Source: Rhynchopus sp. YZ270_cl-10 (taxonomy: Eukaryota > Euglenozoa > Diplonemea > Diplonemida > Diplonemidae). From it: a stretch of DNA of 64,000 nt. The notes beneath the pieces are model-generated. The model saw only the letters and a list, made by a program, of their open reading frames with translations. It did no database searches and had not been told where the DNA came from. Position 1 is the stretch's first letter. Each line of letters opens with the position of its first letter. The stretch covers positions 1,528,228-1,592,227 of the forward strand of contig OZ037859.1 in assembly GCA_964035575.1 (NCBI GenBank). The letters are read 5' to 3'. A program made the translations under genes and the position numbers. Shown piece after piece: positions 1 to 9,369 of this stretch.

Positions 1-603
1 TGCTTGACAGATGGGTCCGTTTGTTCTCAGTGTATCGGACCTCTTCTCGAGCCATCTTTCGCAGATGTCATTTGCACAGTTCTCTATTGATCCAAGAATG
101 TACGGAGAAAGTCCTTGCATGCCATGACTTTTTTCTTCCTCAAGCAACTTGATTCTCTTCTTGTCGGAGTATGTGAGAGAATCAAGAGAACGGTTCCAGC
201 GAGACTCTAACTCAGGATGTACAGCAAAGAGATCCCTGAACGAAGATTTATTAGTTATTGTTCTAATAGAAGCAATAACGTACGCAAGACGGCATTTTGC
301 AACGTGCGTGATGTGCATGTACCTGAAGAGACAATGTGGATCATGTATTTTTGTTTTGTTGTATCTCTGTAAACACCACTCACAGACATCGTATTGAGTG
401 TGTGGTGCAGAGCTTTCGTACTGGCTGCAGAAAAAATTTATATCTTCTAACTGCATTTGTGATGTTTCAGCCGAGAGACGCAAAGATTCACGCATGTCCG
501 ACAGGTATCTAGACCATCCATTCGATGGGGGCTCTCTGGCGCAGTCATCCAAATCTCCATCTATCATATGACCATAGAGATCTTGATATCCCCCTTCCAA
601 CAT
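1..603 (-). CDS. Partial unknown Cys/His-rich protein, 3' end off window
   Basis: The minus strand is open without a stop from an ATG at 603-601 to the window edge, giving at least 201 residues. I do not recognise the protein. It starts with an acidic stretch (residues 15-21). A Cys/His cluster follows at C74, C77, H90, C91, H100 and C104 (C-x2-C-x12-HC-x8-H-x3-C), which could bind zinc. A charged, Lys/Glu-rich helical stretch lies at about 146-160, and further Cys are at 176, 181 and 199. The upstream 300 bases are AT-rich and look untranscribed or untranslated. Its minus-strand neighbours at 922-1398 and 1853-2684 are Helitron-related, so it may be another element gene, but it matches no part of the complete Helitron protein in this window. 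The start is inferred from the first in-frame ATG; an upstream exon cannot be excluded. Confidence 0.5.
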   Translation of the reverse strand, partial: MLEGGYQDLYGHMIDGDLDDCAREPPSNGWSRYLSDMRESLRLSAETSQMQLEDINFFCSQYESSAPHTQYDVCEWCLQRYNKTKIHDPHCLFRYMHITHVAKCRLAYVIASIRTITNKSSFRDLFAVHPELESRWNRSLDSLTYSDKKRIKLLEEEKSHGMQGLSPYILGSIENCANDICERWLEKRSDTLRTNGPICQA

Positions 604-921
604 AGTTATGGTGTGTTATGTTTTTCTGTTTGTAATGACTGATGATGGATAAAAATGTTCTCAGAATTATTGGAAAAATAGGACATTCCTTTTTTGTTGT
701 TGTATTATGTGATTTGATATTCTGTGTCTGACAAAATATACAAATATATTGGAAGAGTAGGAAAAATTCGGAAAACAAATAAATAACAAACAAAAAGTAA
801 CTGAGACAAAAAAACCCGAAAACCCGCAAGCCCACAAAGACATATCCCCACTTATCGCTATTTTGTATTTTGTTTTCTTTTTTTATCCCTTATGTTAATG
901 TTCACAACTCTATCACACAAA
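604..921. other. AT-rich spacer with part of a dispersed repeat
   Basis: No gene seen. The stretch around 700-770 (a TGATATTCTGTGTCTGA core followed by AAAATATACAAAT) is repeated in diverged form around 1490-1530, so both spacers share an old short repeat. A single AAACCCGC-like unit occurs near 817-830. Confidence 0.4.
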
Positions 922-1398
922 TCATTGCATCAATAGACCTGTCACAGGCTCCCCCTTGAATAAGTATTTAAACAAATACTTAACAACAAGGACCCCGCGC
1001 ACTTCCTCATTGTTTCTGTGGCGCCGATATTTCAGGAGAAGATTGTATTGAACCACCCACCTGTCGTTCATCAGATACTGACTGAAAGCTTTGTAGAGGT
1101 TTGGGTGTGCGAATGGTCCCGGGAGTTGTACAATGTGATCCACATTTAAAGGGTTCTTCGGTGATGTTCTGTTGTCTTTCCAAAGAATTGCGTGAGCATG
1201 AGGCAGACCCCTCTTCTGGTACTCCATCACCACCACCATTGCAATGTGATCCCCAAGAACATTTTTTTCTCTGATATAATTTACAAGCTCCTTCACCTTG
1301 AGGTAGAAGATGCGGTGCACCAGATCCGGACGGTCAATAGCTGTCTCCCCTTCTAGCAGATTAGACTGAATCTCATACCACATTGGGTTGAACGTCAT
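922..1398 (-). CDS. Shortened Helitron Rep-domain ORF (mobile-element remnant)
   Basis: This 158-residue ORF aligns by eye with the Rep domain of the full Helitron protein encoded three times further right. It begins at the conserved N-P-M-W block, keeps the HUH metal-binding motif (LPHAHAIL, around residues 64-71) and keeps both catalytic-type tyrosines in KYLFKYLFKG. About 80 residues between the HUH and Tyr motifs, including a Cys-rich loop, are absent, yet the frame stays open across the junction. All zinc fingers, the helicase and the OTU part are missing. HUH Rep domains nick single-stranded DNA and attach through Tyr; a protein this short probably cannot support transposition. Divergence from the complete copies is substantial, so this is an older lineage. 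It could be a decaying fragment or a retained small protein. Confidence 0.6.
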   Translation of the reverse strand: MTFNPMWYEIQSNLLEGETAIDRPDLVHRIFYLKVKELVNYIREKNVLGDHIAMVVVMEYQKRGLPHAHAILWKDNRTSPKNPLNVDHIVQLPGPFAHPNLYKAFSQYLMNDRWVVQYNLLLKYRRHRNNEEVRGVLVVKYLFKYLFKGEPVTGLLMQ

Positions 1399-1852
1399 AG
1401 TTTGTTTGTGTGTTATTCTTCCTTCTGCTGATAAATAAAAATGTACTTTGTTATTTCAGAAAAAATTTTTTTTTTCTATTTTTTTATTGTATCTGATATT
1501 TTGTGTCTGAAAAAATATACAAATAAAACGGAAAAATTAAAAACAGAAGACAATGCTCGAGCGACACCTTTCTCTTTTATGGTGTCATAAAACGGGAGGG
1601 AAAAAGTAAAGATTGTTTGTTGTTTGCTTCCACACCGCTTCTGTTTCAGATGAAAGTTTTTTTTAAGGCTGTCCTTACAAGCGTATGCCAAAACGCTCGC
1701 CTCATGGGTGTGGACTTTTTTTTATAAAATATAAATTGAGTAGGGGAAAAAAAGCGGGGGAATGCGCAGAAGCACTATTTTTTACGGGGATCATTTTGTC
1801 AAATACTACAACTACTAAAAAAATTTACTGTAAAAAATAATGATAAAAATTC
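1399..1852. other. AT-rich spacer
   Basis: No gene supported. It contains poly-T tracts and the second copy of the short dispersed repeat noted in 604-921. Confidence 0.4.
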
Positions 1853-2684
1853 CTAAAAATATTCTTCATCATCATCGTCATCATCTTCTGGAAGTGGGAT
1901 GGGGGTGGTGACCTGGGGTGCGGTAACCTGGGGTGTGGTAACCTGGGGTGTGGTAACCTGGGGGGTGGTCACCAGGGGGCTTTTTTTCTTGTAATTCCTC
2001 CTGGGTTTTGGAGATTTTTCCTCGTGCACTTTGACGTGGTTATTAAGTGCAGATAAGGTTTCGCAAACCTTCTTGCACGTTTCACAAACCCATACTCCTC
2101 TCCTCGCTGGAGTACGAGTACGAGTTGGGGGGGCCTGAGGGGCCTCCGGTGTTGTGGGGGTCTCAAGTGTGGGCGTCTCAAGTGTGGGGGTCTCAGGTGT
2201 TATAGCCTCCTGAGACATCCTCGAATTGCGCTGTGATTATTATTTGTATCAGTTGAATAAAACCAAATAGTCATTATACCTTTGGTGTATCAACCCTCCT
2301 CCTCTTGTTTTGGTGGTTAACGATGTGTTCAATCGCACGTTCATGCTGTGTTAAGAAGAATTTAAAAGTAATAACTGTAATATTACATACCAGTGATGTG
2401 TAGAAGCTGTGGGCTGAACGGATCATGTTATGAGCTTCTGTGAGTTGCCTGCACATTTCTTTAGTTTTCTCCATCTGGATATGTAGATCCGTGATCAGAC
2501 CCGCAAGACTATCATCAACCGGCTCATTAAGCACATTGTTTCTGATAACGTCATCCGGGAGCTCATCATCCGGCTGTGAATTAGGCCCTTCTTCAGTTGG
2601 AGTAGGAAGGAGCATCGGGGCTTCCGCAAGGAGATTGGTGGACTGCAAATCATCACTCCACGGTGTCGGTTTCTTGGGGTCCAT
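1853..2684 (-). CDS. Spliced C2H2 zinc-finger protein, three exons
   Basis: Three minus-strand exons, 2684-2391, 2345-2280 and 2230-1853, join in phase 0 to give 245 residues. The introns are 45 bp (2390-2346, GTATGT...ACACAG) and 49 bp (2279-2231, GTATAA...TCACAG). Exon 1 is acidic and Pro-rich, then predicted helical (about 58-95). Exon 2 ends in a basic NKRRRV patch, a likely nuclear signal. Exon 3 holds repeated TPTLE units, one textbook C2H2 finger (C169, C172, H185, H189) and VTTPQ repeats before an acidic tail. The plan of helix, basic patch and terminal C2H2, and its place upstream of a Rep ORF on the same strand, match the small gene beside each full Helitron unit. I therefore infer a diverged Helitron accessory gene. 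A host zinc-finger gene is the alternative. Splice sites are predicted, not observed. Confidence 0.6.
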
Positions 2685-2907
2685 GTTGTTGTTTTTGTTT
2701 GTGTCGTAGGATTTTCTGGGGAGGGGAATGAATAAGAGAAATATATTAAGTAGGACCTACCAAAAAAATGGTATCTCCTGGGCTACAGACCACAAATCTA
2801 ATTCATCTCCATCCATCTAATGCCTGAATTAAATTTGGTTAAAGGGTAAGGTGGCATTCCCTCCTACATACATCCCACACCGCAGGGAAACACCAATACA
2901 TATACAA

Positions 2908-3300
2908 CTACCCAGTCAACTCGTAAACCTGTGTAGTCAATTTTGCTGTTTTTACAGTGTTTTCTATTGGTGAGTGAGTTTGTAGGAGTGCCGTCACCAT
3001 AGGAATAGTAATCTGAACATATATTAGCAATATTGTGTATACTGTGTATACTGTGTATACTGTGTATACTGTGTATACTGTGTATACTGTGTATACTGTG
3101 TATACTGTGTATACCTGCAACCCATGCCTTTTATGGTTGGTCAGTGAGTCTGTAGGAGTGCCGTCACCATAGGAATAGTAATCTGAACATATATTAGCAA
3201 TATTTTGTTGTTGTTGAGTTTGCGGGTTTGCAGAATATACTGTGTATACTGTGTATACTGTGTATACTGTGTATACTGTGTATACTGTAGTTTTTTAGCA
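2908..3300 (-). repeat. Two reverse-oriented copies of the GTATAC minisatellite unit
   Basis: Two copies of a core (sequence around 2940-3030 and 3135-3205, including GGTTGGTCAGTGAG in the second) are each joined to a run of TGTGTATAC units (about 3033-3113 and 3236-3290). This is the reverse complement of the higher-order repeat amplified at 10540-15107, so the family is dispersed. Confidence 0.8.
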
Positions 3301-3326
3301 ATATTATATTTACTATTACGGGTTTG

Positions 3327-4063
3327 CAGGGCGTTCGCTATCGCCATCGTTTTTTCCTGATCGTGGCGAAATACCAAAAACCCCGAAATTTTCGTTTTTT
3401 TACTGGTGCTTAAAATAGGTCAAAAAAATTTTTCCCGCCGGAGAGAAGTTAGTTCGTGGGGTGAATGGTCAAAAAAAATTTGCGATTTGCGCGTGATCCC
3501 TTCCCCAGCACAAGTGATATTACAGCTGAACTTTCCTGATACTAAAACCAGCAAAACGATGGAGAATTTCATCAATCCCCCCTCACTGAGGGTCTCTTTG
3601 TGTTGTTTAATCAAACAGATGTACAAGAGAGAGGCATCCGTCATATGAGACTTCATCCTTATTTTGATTATTTTCAACTCTCTGCCATTGAAGGTAGAGT
3701 TGACACGAGCAGTGACACCTTCTATAACAGGGGGTACGGTGCACCTTCAGCAGACTGCAGGATTGAGGAGCGAGCGGGAGTGCTGGGGAAACTTCCTCTC
3801 ACGGCAGGCGGGTTTGCGGATGATTTTGAGTACAGTGGACACCCCTCTGCGACCCCCCCTCCGGGGGGGTCTACAGGGTGGTGGGGAGAAATCTCTCTCT
3901 CTCTTTTTTTTTTTTTTTTTTCCCCTTTTTTTATTTATTTATTTATTTATACAGGGTTTCGCCCCGGTGGGGCGAAGCCCTGGGGCGAAATAAAATGTCA
4001 TTTTTTCAGGAAAAGATTTTTTTAACGAAAAAAAATATTTTTCGCCCCGGGGCGAACGCCCTG
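3327..4063. mobile_element. hAT-like non-autonomous DNA transposon, 737 bp
   Basis: The ends are perfect 12-bp inverted repeats, CAGGGCGTTCGC at 3327-3338 and GCGAACGCCCTG at 4052-4063. They are flanked by identical 8-bp direct repeats, CGGGTTTG, at 3319-3326 and 4064-4071. An 8-bp target duplication and termini beginning CAGGG are typical of hAT transposons. No transposase is recognisable inside, so the element is probably non-autonomous. The interior holds a T-rich tract (3905-3930), TTTA repeats and a second CAGGG-type hairpin at 3951-3983. The target duplication equals one unit of the AAACCCGC satellite in another phase, so insertion into a short satellite seed is an alternative explanation of the flanks. 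Confidence 0.65.
3951..3983. repeat. Internal near-perfect inverted repeat
   Basis: CAGGGTTTCGCCCC is followed after a short loop by GGGGCGAAGCCCTG, one mismatch from a perfect 14-bp stem. It resembles the outer termini of the hAT-like element, suggesting a nested or rearranged terminus. Confidence 0.55.
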
Positions 4064-4270
4064 CGGGTTTGCTATTGTATGGAAATATTATTGGGTGTGT
4101 CCAGGGGTAAACACTCAGCAGAGTAAGTATGTAAGCACACTCACAGAACAGACTGGCAAAGTGTATCTCTTTTTACCTCACACTCCCCTCTTGTTTTTGT
4201 AAACCACCCAGGCACCCTTCATCCTCCATACCCAAACACCACAGCCTAACACACATTTTTTGAACACAAC

Positions 4271-4936
4271 ATGAACACACTATTAGAAGGCAAAGTGATA
4301 GAAGCAAGAGACCCTGGAAACCGTGCCCAGCTTGTTGCATTCCATTTTTCAGAAACATGTGAAACGAAAGGACGAACAGCATATCTTCAAGGAACCCTTG
4401 GAAATAGGCCACTGAATGTGTGCATACTATTTCACAGAGGGAAATGTAAGTCACAGAAGACGTGCCGTCAACTACATGTCAGTCCAGATGCTGTGGACAG
4501 ACTTCGCGATGAAATGGCGGGCCAGTGCTGCGCACTTCATTCCGGAAAATGGGTCAGCAAAAAATGCGTCATGTTGAAGGGAAAGGACAATATAGCATTG
4601 CTCTCTGTGAGCAATTTCAGCAGTACAAGAGGTTTGGAGGAGCTTTTGCGCCGGGGGGACAAGATTATTGTACAAAAGAACAGGATTTGTGGGCTGAACA
4701 AATTGAAGAGATGCAAATGGGGGGAGCGTTGTATCAACATCCATATATGCCGAGAACTTGACCTGGAGAACCTTGCATCATTCTGCCCTTCCAGTACTTG
4801 CTCCAGCAGTGAATCCTATGCAGACACCTGGCAGGAATGCACATCGAGCAGCAAATCTAGTGTTGATACCCTATCTCCCTCAGCATCTGAAATAACCTTC
4901 ATGGCACTGAACAGGTTTGCTGCACACTGGGTTTAA
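4271..4936 (+). CDS. Protein with two CCCH zinc fingers
   Basis: This is a 221-residue single-exon ORF. Two fingers have the same spacing C-x7-C-x5-C-x3-H: C51, C59, C65, H69 and C140, C148, C154, H158. This spacing is close to the CCCH class (usually C-x7-8-C-x5-C-x3-H) that binds single-stranded RNA in mRNA-turnover and processing proteins, so an RNA-binding role is the best inference; the target is unknown. Between the fingers is another Cys-rich stretch (C86, C87, C99). The C-terminal 60 residues are Ser/Thr-rich. The ATG follows an A/C-rich leader like those of the other host genes here, and the stop is followed at once by AATAAATAAA, a plausible polyadenylation signal. The next gene begins 193 bases downstream on the same strand. 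Confidence 0.7.
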   Translation: MNTLLEGKVIEARDPGNRAQLVAFHFSETCETKGRTAYLQGTLGNRPLNVCILFHRGKCKSQKTCRQLHVSPDAVDRLRDEMAGQCCALHSGKWVSKKCVMLKGKDNIALLSVSNFSSTRGLEELLRRGDKIIVQKNRICGLNKLKRCKWGERCINIHICRELDLENLASFCPSSTCSSSESYADTWQECTSSSKSSVDTLSPSASEITFMALNRFAAHWV

Positions 4937-5129
4937 TAAATAAAAACCAAGACAAAAGAAAACAAAAATAAAGAACACTCCAAATTAAATAATATTGCAA
5001 CCCATCCCAATTATTACTTATCCCTCCATCTGTTTTTCTTGTATTCTTTAAGTTTTTATTGTCTTACTCAACGGACTAACACATCACAGGCCACTACTAC
5101 AAATATACTGTCAACACAACAAGAACACA

Positions 5130-6362
5130 ATGAGCTCAGTAGATTCTGTTCAGCAGTATTCTGTCATATCAACAGCAGGAGGCAGCATAGGAAACACAGA
5201 CTCAGACTTTGAACCCAGCGGTTGCTTCAACATCACTGACATTACAGGACCCACCAATCCAGTGGAGCGAGGATACGCATCAGTTCTGCTGAATGGCTTA
5301 CAACTTATACGTTGCAACCTCCCGCTCCCAGGGAAAGAAGAAACACTCACAGTGTCAGCTAATGAAGACATAAACATCACTGGGGAAAAGGGCGGGCTTG
5401 GCCTTGACGCTCTCTTTATCACAACTCATGATCCGCTTCCTGGGAGTGCATGGAATGCAACCCTGAAATGTACCTGTGAAGGCCGTGAGGACTTTGAAGT
5501 TGATCTTGGGAACCTCGTGCAATCTCAAGATGCATCACACTCTGGCCACTACATTGCATACCACCCAACTACATTCACAGTGAAGGTTCAACACATGCCA
5601 ATTGACAATGTGAAGCAAGGGTCCGCAGAGAGGCAACTTGTTAAAGAGGTCAGAGCTATTTTGGAAAACCCACGGCTGAATGTGTGCAGAGGTTCTCTGG
5701 GGTCTATTGTGCTGAGCAACAAAGCGAAGGAGAGTCCACTCTACGACAACGTTGTGGGGAAATGCTACGGTGGTGCCTGGCAGGAATTTCTCAGGGCCCA
5801 TCCTGAGGACTTCTCTCTGTTCCACTATTCTGATGAGGATATTGTTGAAAATTGTCTTGCTCCACAGATAAAAAAGTCTGATGCACGTGTCTGCCTCTTT
5901 GGAACACCGCTCTCTTCAGTGCGCGAAATAGACAAGTCTAGAAGCAAAGTCCAACGTGAAGATGAGGAAAATCTTAAAAAGGCCCTGCTAGGAATGCTCT
6001 CTGAAGGCCCCATGTCCCAGAAGGAGCTGTTGCAGAAGTTGAATGGATTTGAAGTGTTCACAAACTCTCTATTCCCAAGCCACTCTCTTCTCATGCGGTT
6101 TCTCTCCAGACACGATAAAACATTTGTGTGGACAGCAGGGCCCGACCAGCCTACGCGTATTGGCCTGGCTTCTTCTGATAGAATTCTCTGCCACGAAAGT
6201 CAGAACTATATAAAACCTAGCACAAGTAGCACATCTCAGAAGCACAGCCTACCTCGTTTTCTTAATCAGCACATAGGGTTCAACATGAAGCCAACTTCTC
6301 AACAGCAGCCAGTGTACCGACATGATCCATACAGCACCGTGCCATTCTACTATTCCCAATAA
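5130..6362 (+). CDS. Unrecognised 410-residue protein, possible tandem winged-helix modules
   Basis: This is an intact single-exon ORF with an A/C-rich leader (CACAACAAGAACACA before the ATG). I do not recognise the family. The N-terminal 165 residues look beta-rich and globular with no known motif. Two later stretches, about 168-235 and 281-347, each read as helix, helix, aromatic strand pair and could be winged-helix-like, somewhat in the manner of LOTUS/OST-HTH modules; this is a weak structural guess. A charged linker (about 268-284) separates them. The C-terminus is Ser/Gln/Tyr-rich and probably disordered. No signal peptide or membrane segment is apparent. Its closeness to the CCCH gene upstream suggests, without proof, a shared RNA-related context. 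Confidence 0.6.
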   Translation: MSSVDSVQQYSVISTAGGSIGNTDSDFEPSGCFNITDITGPTNPVERGYASVLLNGLQLIRCNLPLPGKEETLTVSANEDINITGEKGGLGLDALFITTHDPLPGSAWNATLKCTCEGREDFEVDLGNLVQSQDASHSGHYIAYHPTTFTVKVQHMPIDNVKQGSAERQLVKEVRAILENPRLNVCRGSLGSIVLSNKAKESPLYDNVVGKCYGGAWQEFLRAHPEDFSLFHYSDEDIVENCLAPQIKKSDARVCLFGTPLSSVREIDKSRSKVQREDEENLKKALLGMLSEGPMSQKELLQKLNGFEVFTNSLFPSHSLLMRFLSRHDKTFVWTAGPDQPTRIGLASSDRILCHESQNYIKPSTSSTSQKHSLPRFLNQHIGFNMKPTSQQQPVYRHDPYSTVPFYYSQ

Positions 6363-6880
6363 TATGTAACTACACCAGTTCCGCAAACCCAGATGACCAG
6401 TCACCCATATGTGAACCCCTCTCCCTACCTACCCTCACATAAAAAAAAGAAGAAAAAAAAGAAAGAAATCAAATAAAGAAGGATGCAAAGAGAGAAAAAA
6501 AGAAATAAAGAGCTTGCACTGTTTCACAAAAATGAAGGAAAAAAGAAAAAAAGTGATATCTCCCCCACTCCCTCTGCTTAGACATAGTTTTTTACCTTCC
6601 CCCAGCCAAGAAACAACAACACATCACACCACAGCTCACCAGAGAACCACAACTTCATGTGTACAAGGGCAGTATACATTCACACTCTCTCGGTTTCTAG
6701 GCTTCTAGGGAAAGGTTCTAGGCACTCCCGTGGTGTTACTCACCCACAAACCCACGCAAACCCAAAAGGCATGAGGCAATGTCCTCAGAATCCTCCACTG
6801 ACCCCCCCAGTCCTCTCATTTGCAAGTCTCCACACCTCTCACCACAGGAACACCTAAGACAACACACGGGGGGGTTGTAA
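6363..6880. other. Intergenic, purine-rich then C/A-rich
   Basis: The start (6435-6560) is A/G-rich and includes AATAAA, probably the 3' end of the upstream gene. The rest is CA-rich, like the leaders of the neighbouring genes. No gene is seen. Confidence 0.4.
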
Positions 6881-6934
6881 TTTATGGACAGATTTTACGG
6901 ATATTCTGTCCATAAATTTGGTTCTGTCCATAAA
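6881..6934 (+). promoter_or_regulatory. Three-site motif upstream of actin
   Basis: TTTATGGACAG at 6881-6891 is followed after 14 bases by its inverse CTGTCCATAAA (6906-6916) and after 7 more bases by a second CTGTCCATAAA (6924-6934). The same sites with the same 14- and 7-base spacing recur at 10427-10480 with different spacer sequence. It lies about 250 bases before the actin ATG. Conserved sites with non-conserved spacers suggest a protein-binding module. A relic of a small inverted-repeat transposon is the alternative. Confidence 0.5.
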
Positions 6935-7182
6935 AGCTCAATTTTTGCATTCGGAAAATTTTCCAGGATTTTGCCTTTTTTTTGGTGCACATGGTGTTTT
7001 CTCTTGGTTTTCTGGTTTCTCGCTGGGTTTGGAGGTCCCTGCTGTGTGTGTGTGGGTTGTGGCCCTGACCGTGAACCACCCACCCTACGTGGCCCACCCC
7101 CCAAACCCCCCCACCACAAGTATATACCCACAGACTCAAACCACAGAACAACACATACCCTTAAACACGTACAAACTTCAAC

Positions 7183-8356
7183 ATGGATGATGACCAGCAA
7201 GCAATCGTCTGTGACAATGGGTCTGGGATGGTGAAGGCAGGTTTCGCAGGAGACGATGCCCCGAGGTCCGTGTTTCCGTCCATTGTTGGAAGGCCAAAGA
7301 CTGCTGCAGCAATGATGGGAACGGCAAAGAAGGAAGCCTATATTGGTGACGACGCACAGTCCAAGCGTGGTATTCTGCTGATCAAGTATCCGATTGAGCA
7401 TGGTATCATCACAAACTGGGATGACATGGAAAAGATCTGGCACCACACCTTCTTCAACGAGCTCCGTGTTGCACCTGAGGATCACCCTGTGCTTCTCACA
7501 GAAGCGCCCATGAACCCAAAGGCCAACCGTGAAAAGATGACACAGATCATGTTTGAGACGTTCAACAGCCCTGCAATGTACGTTGGGATCCAGGCGGTGC
7601 TGTCCCTGTACTCGTCTGGACGCACAACAGGAATTGTTCTTGACTCAGGAGATGGTGTGACCCACACAGTTCCCATCTACGAGGGGTACTCTCTGCCACA
7701 CGCCGTGCTTCGTATTGACATGGCTGGAAGAGACATGACAGACTGGATGATTAAGCTTCTGACAGAACGTGGTAACAGCTTTGTCACCTCTGCAGAGCGC
7801 GAGATTGTGCGTGATGTGAAAGAAAAGCTCGCCTACGTTGCCTTGGTATGCATATTTTTTACAGGAAAAAGAAAACCCAAAAACCCACCAGGACTTTGAC
7901 GAGGAGATGTCCCTGGCCTCGTCATCATCGTCGTTGGAAAAGGACTACGAGCTTCCCGATGGACAGGTGATCACAGTGGGCTCAGAGAGATTCCGTTGCC
8001 CTGAGGCACTCTTCAAGCCACAGTTCATTGGGCTTGAGGCAAATGGCATCCATGAGACGGTGTACAACTCCATCATGAAGTGTGACATCGATGTGCGTAA
8101 GGACTTGTACGCCAACATTGTTCTCTCAGGAGGAACTACCATGTACGAGGGGCTTGCAGACCGTCTTTCCAAGGAAGTCACAAACCTGGCACCAAACAGC
8201 ATGAAGATCAAGGTTGTTGCCCCACCGGAGAGAAAGTACTCTGTGTGGATTGGAGGGTCTATTCTCTCTTCCCTTTCCACCTTTGCGTCCATGTGGGTAA
8301 AGAAGGAGGAGTATGATGAGAGTGGCCCAGGGATTGTTCATAAGAAGTGCTTCTAG
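7183..8356 (+). CDS. Actin
   Basis: Two exons, 7183-7845 and 7892-8356, join in phase 0 at YVAL|DFDEEM and give exactly 375 residues, the usual actin length. The 46-bp intron (7846-7891) runs GTATGC...CACCAG. Landmark blocks are present in order: DNGSG phosphate loop near residue 12, [30 protein letters not shown], the [17 protein letters not shown] nucleotide-binding block, [13 protein letters not shown] and the C-terminal HKKCF. Actin polymerises into cytoskeletal filaments and hydrolyses ATP. The sequence is conserved but has unusual spots: [10 protein letters not shown] in the DNase-loop region, SSSSS after DEEMSLA and [12 protein letters not shown] near the C-terminus. The three-site motif at 6881-6934 is a candidate upstream control element. 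An earlier in-intron CAG at 7861-7863 could be used only with loss of frame. Confidence 0.96.
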
Positions 8357-8984
8357 TCATAAAAAACGACAAATGAATACAAAAAATTTAAAATAAAAAA
8401 TGCAAAATAAAAATCAAGACAAAACAAAAAAAACAAATACAAACTTTCGGGGTGTTGGGGATAGGGTTATTGCGAGAACTTGCCTGTAGTGTGGATTTTT
8501 TTTATTTGATTGTACTGTATATTCCGTCGTATGCGGCAAAAATTACAAATGATACAAACAAAAAAGCAAAATTTAATATATTTTTAACACAAATAAAACC
8601 AAAATAATAAAAGGAGACATGAATACAAAAGAAAATAAGACAGCAAACAAAAAAAACACCAAAGCAGAAACAAAAGCAAAAAACAAAACCAAAAAGTGAA
8701 AAAATAAAAAAGAAACATACTATTTTCCCTGTTAAGCTTGAAACACCCATAAACCCCAACACACACTACACAGAAACAATAATACCTCTGTCCAACACAT
8801 ACTAACAATAACAGAAACTAATCTACCTCTTTCCAAGCCTCCATAGCATTCATCAATACCCTCTGCTACCTTCTCTCACAAACCTTTGCGCATAATATAT
8901 AACATGCACAAAAGACAAGAAAACCTATACGGTTATTATAGAATATTTTCGGCAGTCTATATGTTGGAAACAACACTTTCTATG
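8357..8984. other. AT-rich intergenic region downstream of actin
   Basis: AATAAA-like signals occur shortly after the actin stop (8390-8410). The rest is A-rich on the plus strand with no supported gene. Confidence 0.4.
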
Positions 8985-9240
8985 ATGGCACTCCTACCAA
9001 CCATAAGAGGCATGAGTATCAGGTATACATAGTATACACTGTATACACACCATACACTGTGTATACTTGTATACACAGCAAACACAGTACTGATCATGGC
9101 CTATATGTTCCAAACTACATGTTCTATGGTGACGGCACTCCTACAAAATCACTGACCAACCATAAGAGGCATTAGTTGCAGGTTTACACACTGTACACAG
9201 TATACACAGTATACACAGTGATGGTCATAGCCTATATGTT
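8985..9240 (+). repeat. Two diverged units of the GTATAC minisatellite family
   Basis: Copies of the core (CCAACCATAAGAGGCAT at about 8998 and 9159) are each followed by TATACAC/TACACAG runs. They are older versions of the unit amplified at 10540-15107 and lie directly upstream of the ARF-like gene. Confidence 0.75.
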
Positions 9241-9369
9241 CTATGATGAGGACACTCCTACAAACTCCAACCTCACTGAACTGAGCCCATACCAACCCCC
9301 TCCGCTCACTCCACCCACTCCACCCACATATTACTACAGTAACACAAAAGTGACACATATATTTTCACC

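Noticed and set aside
3406-4126. Short overlapping frames on both strands in 3.4-4.1 kb
   Set aside because: They lie within the hAT-like element, overlap each other and show no transposase or other motif.
6882-7485. Frames overlapping the actin leader on both strands
   Set aside because: Pro- or Cys-rich shadows of the leader and of actin exon 1.
8502-8808. Minus-strand Phe/Cys-rich frames downstream of actin
   Set aside because: Composition reflects A-rich plus-strand DNA; no start context or domain.
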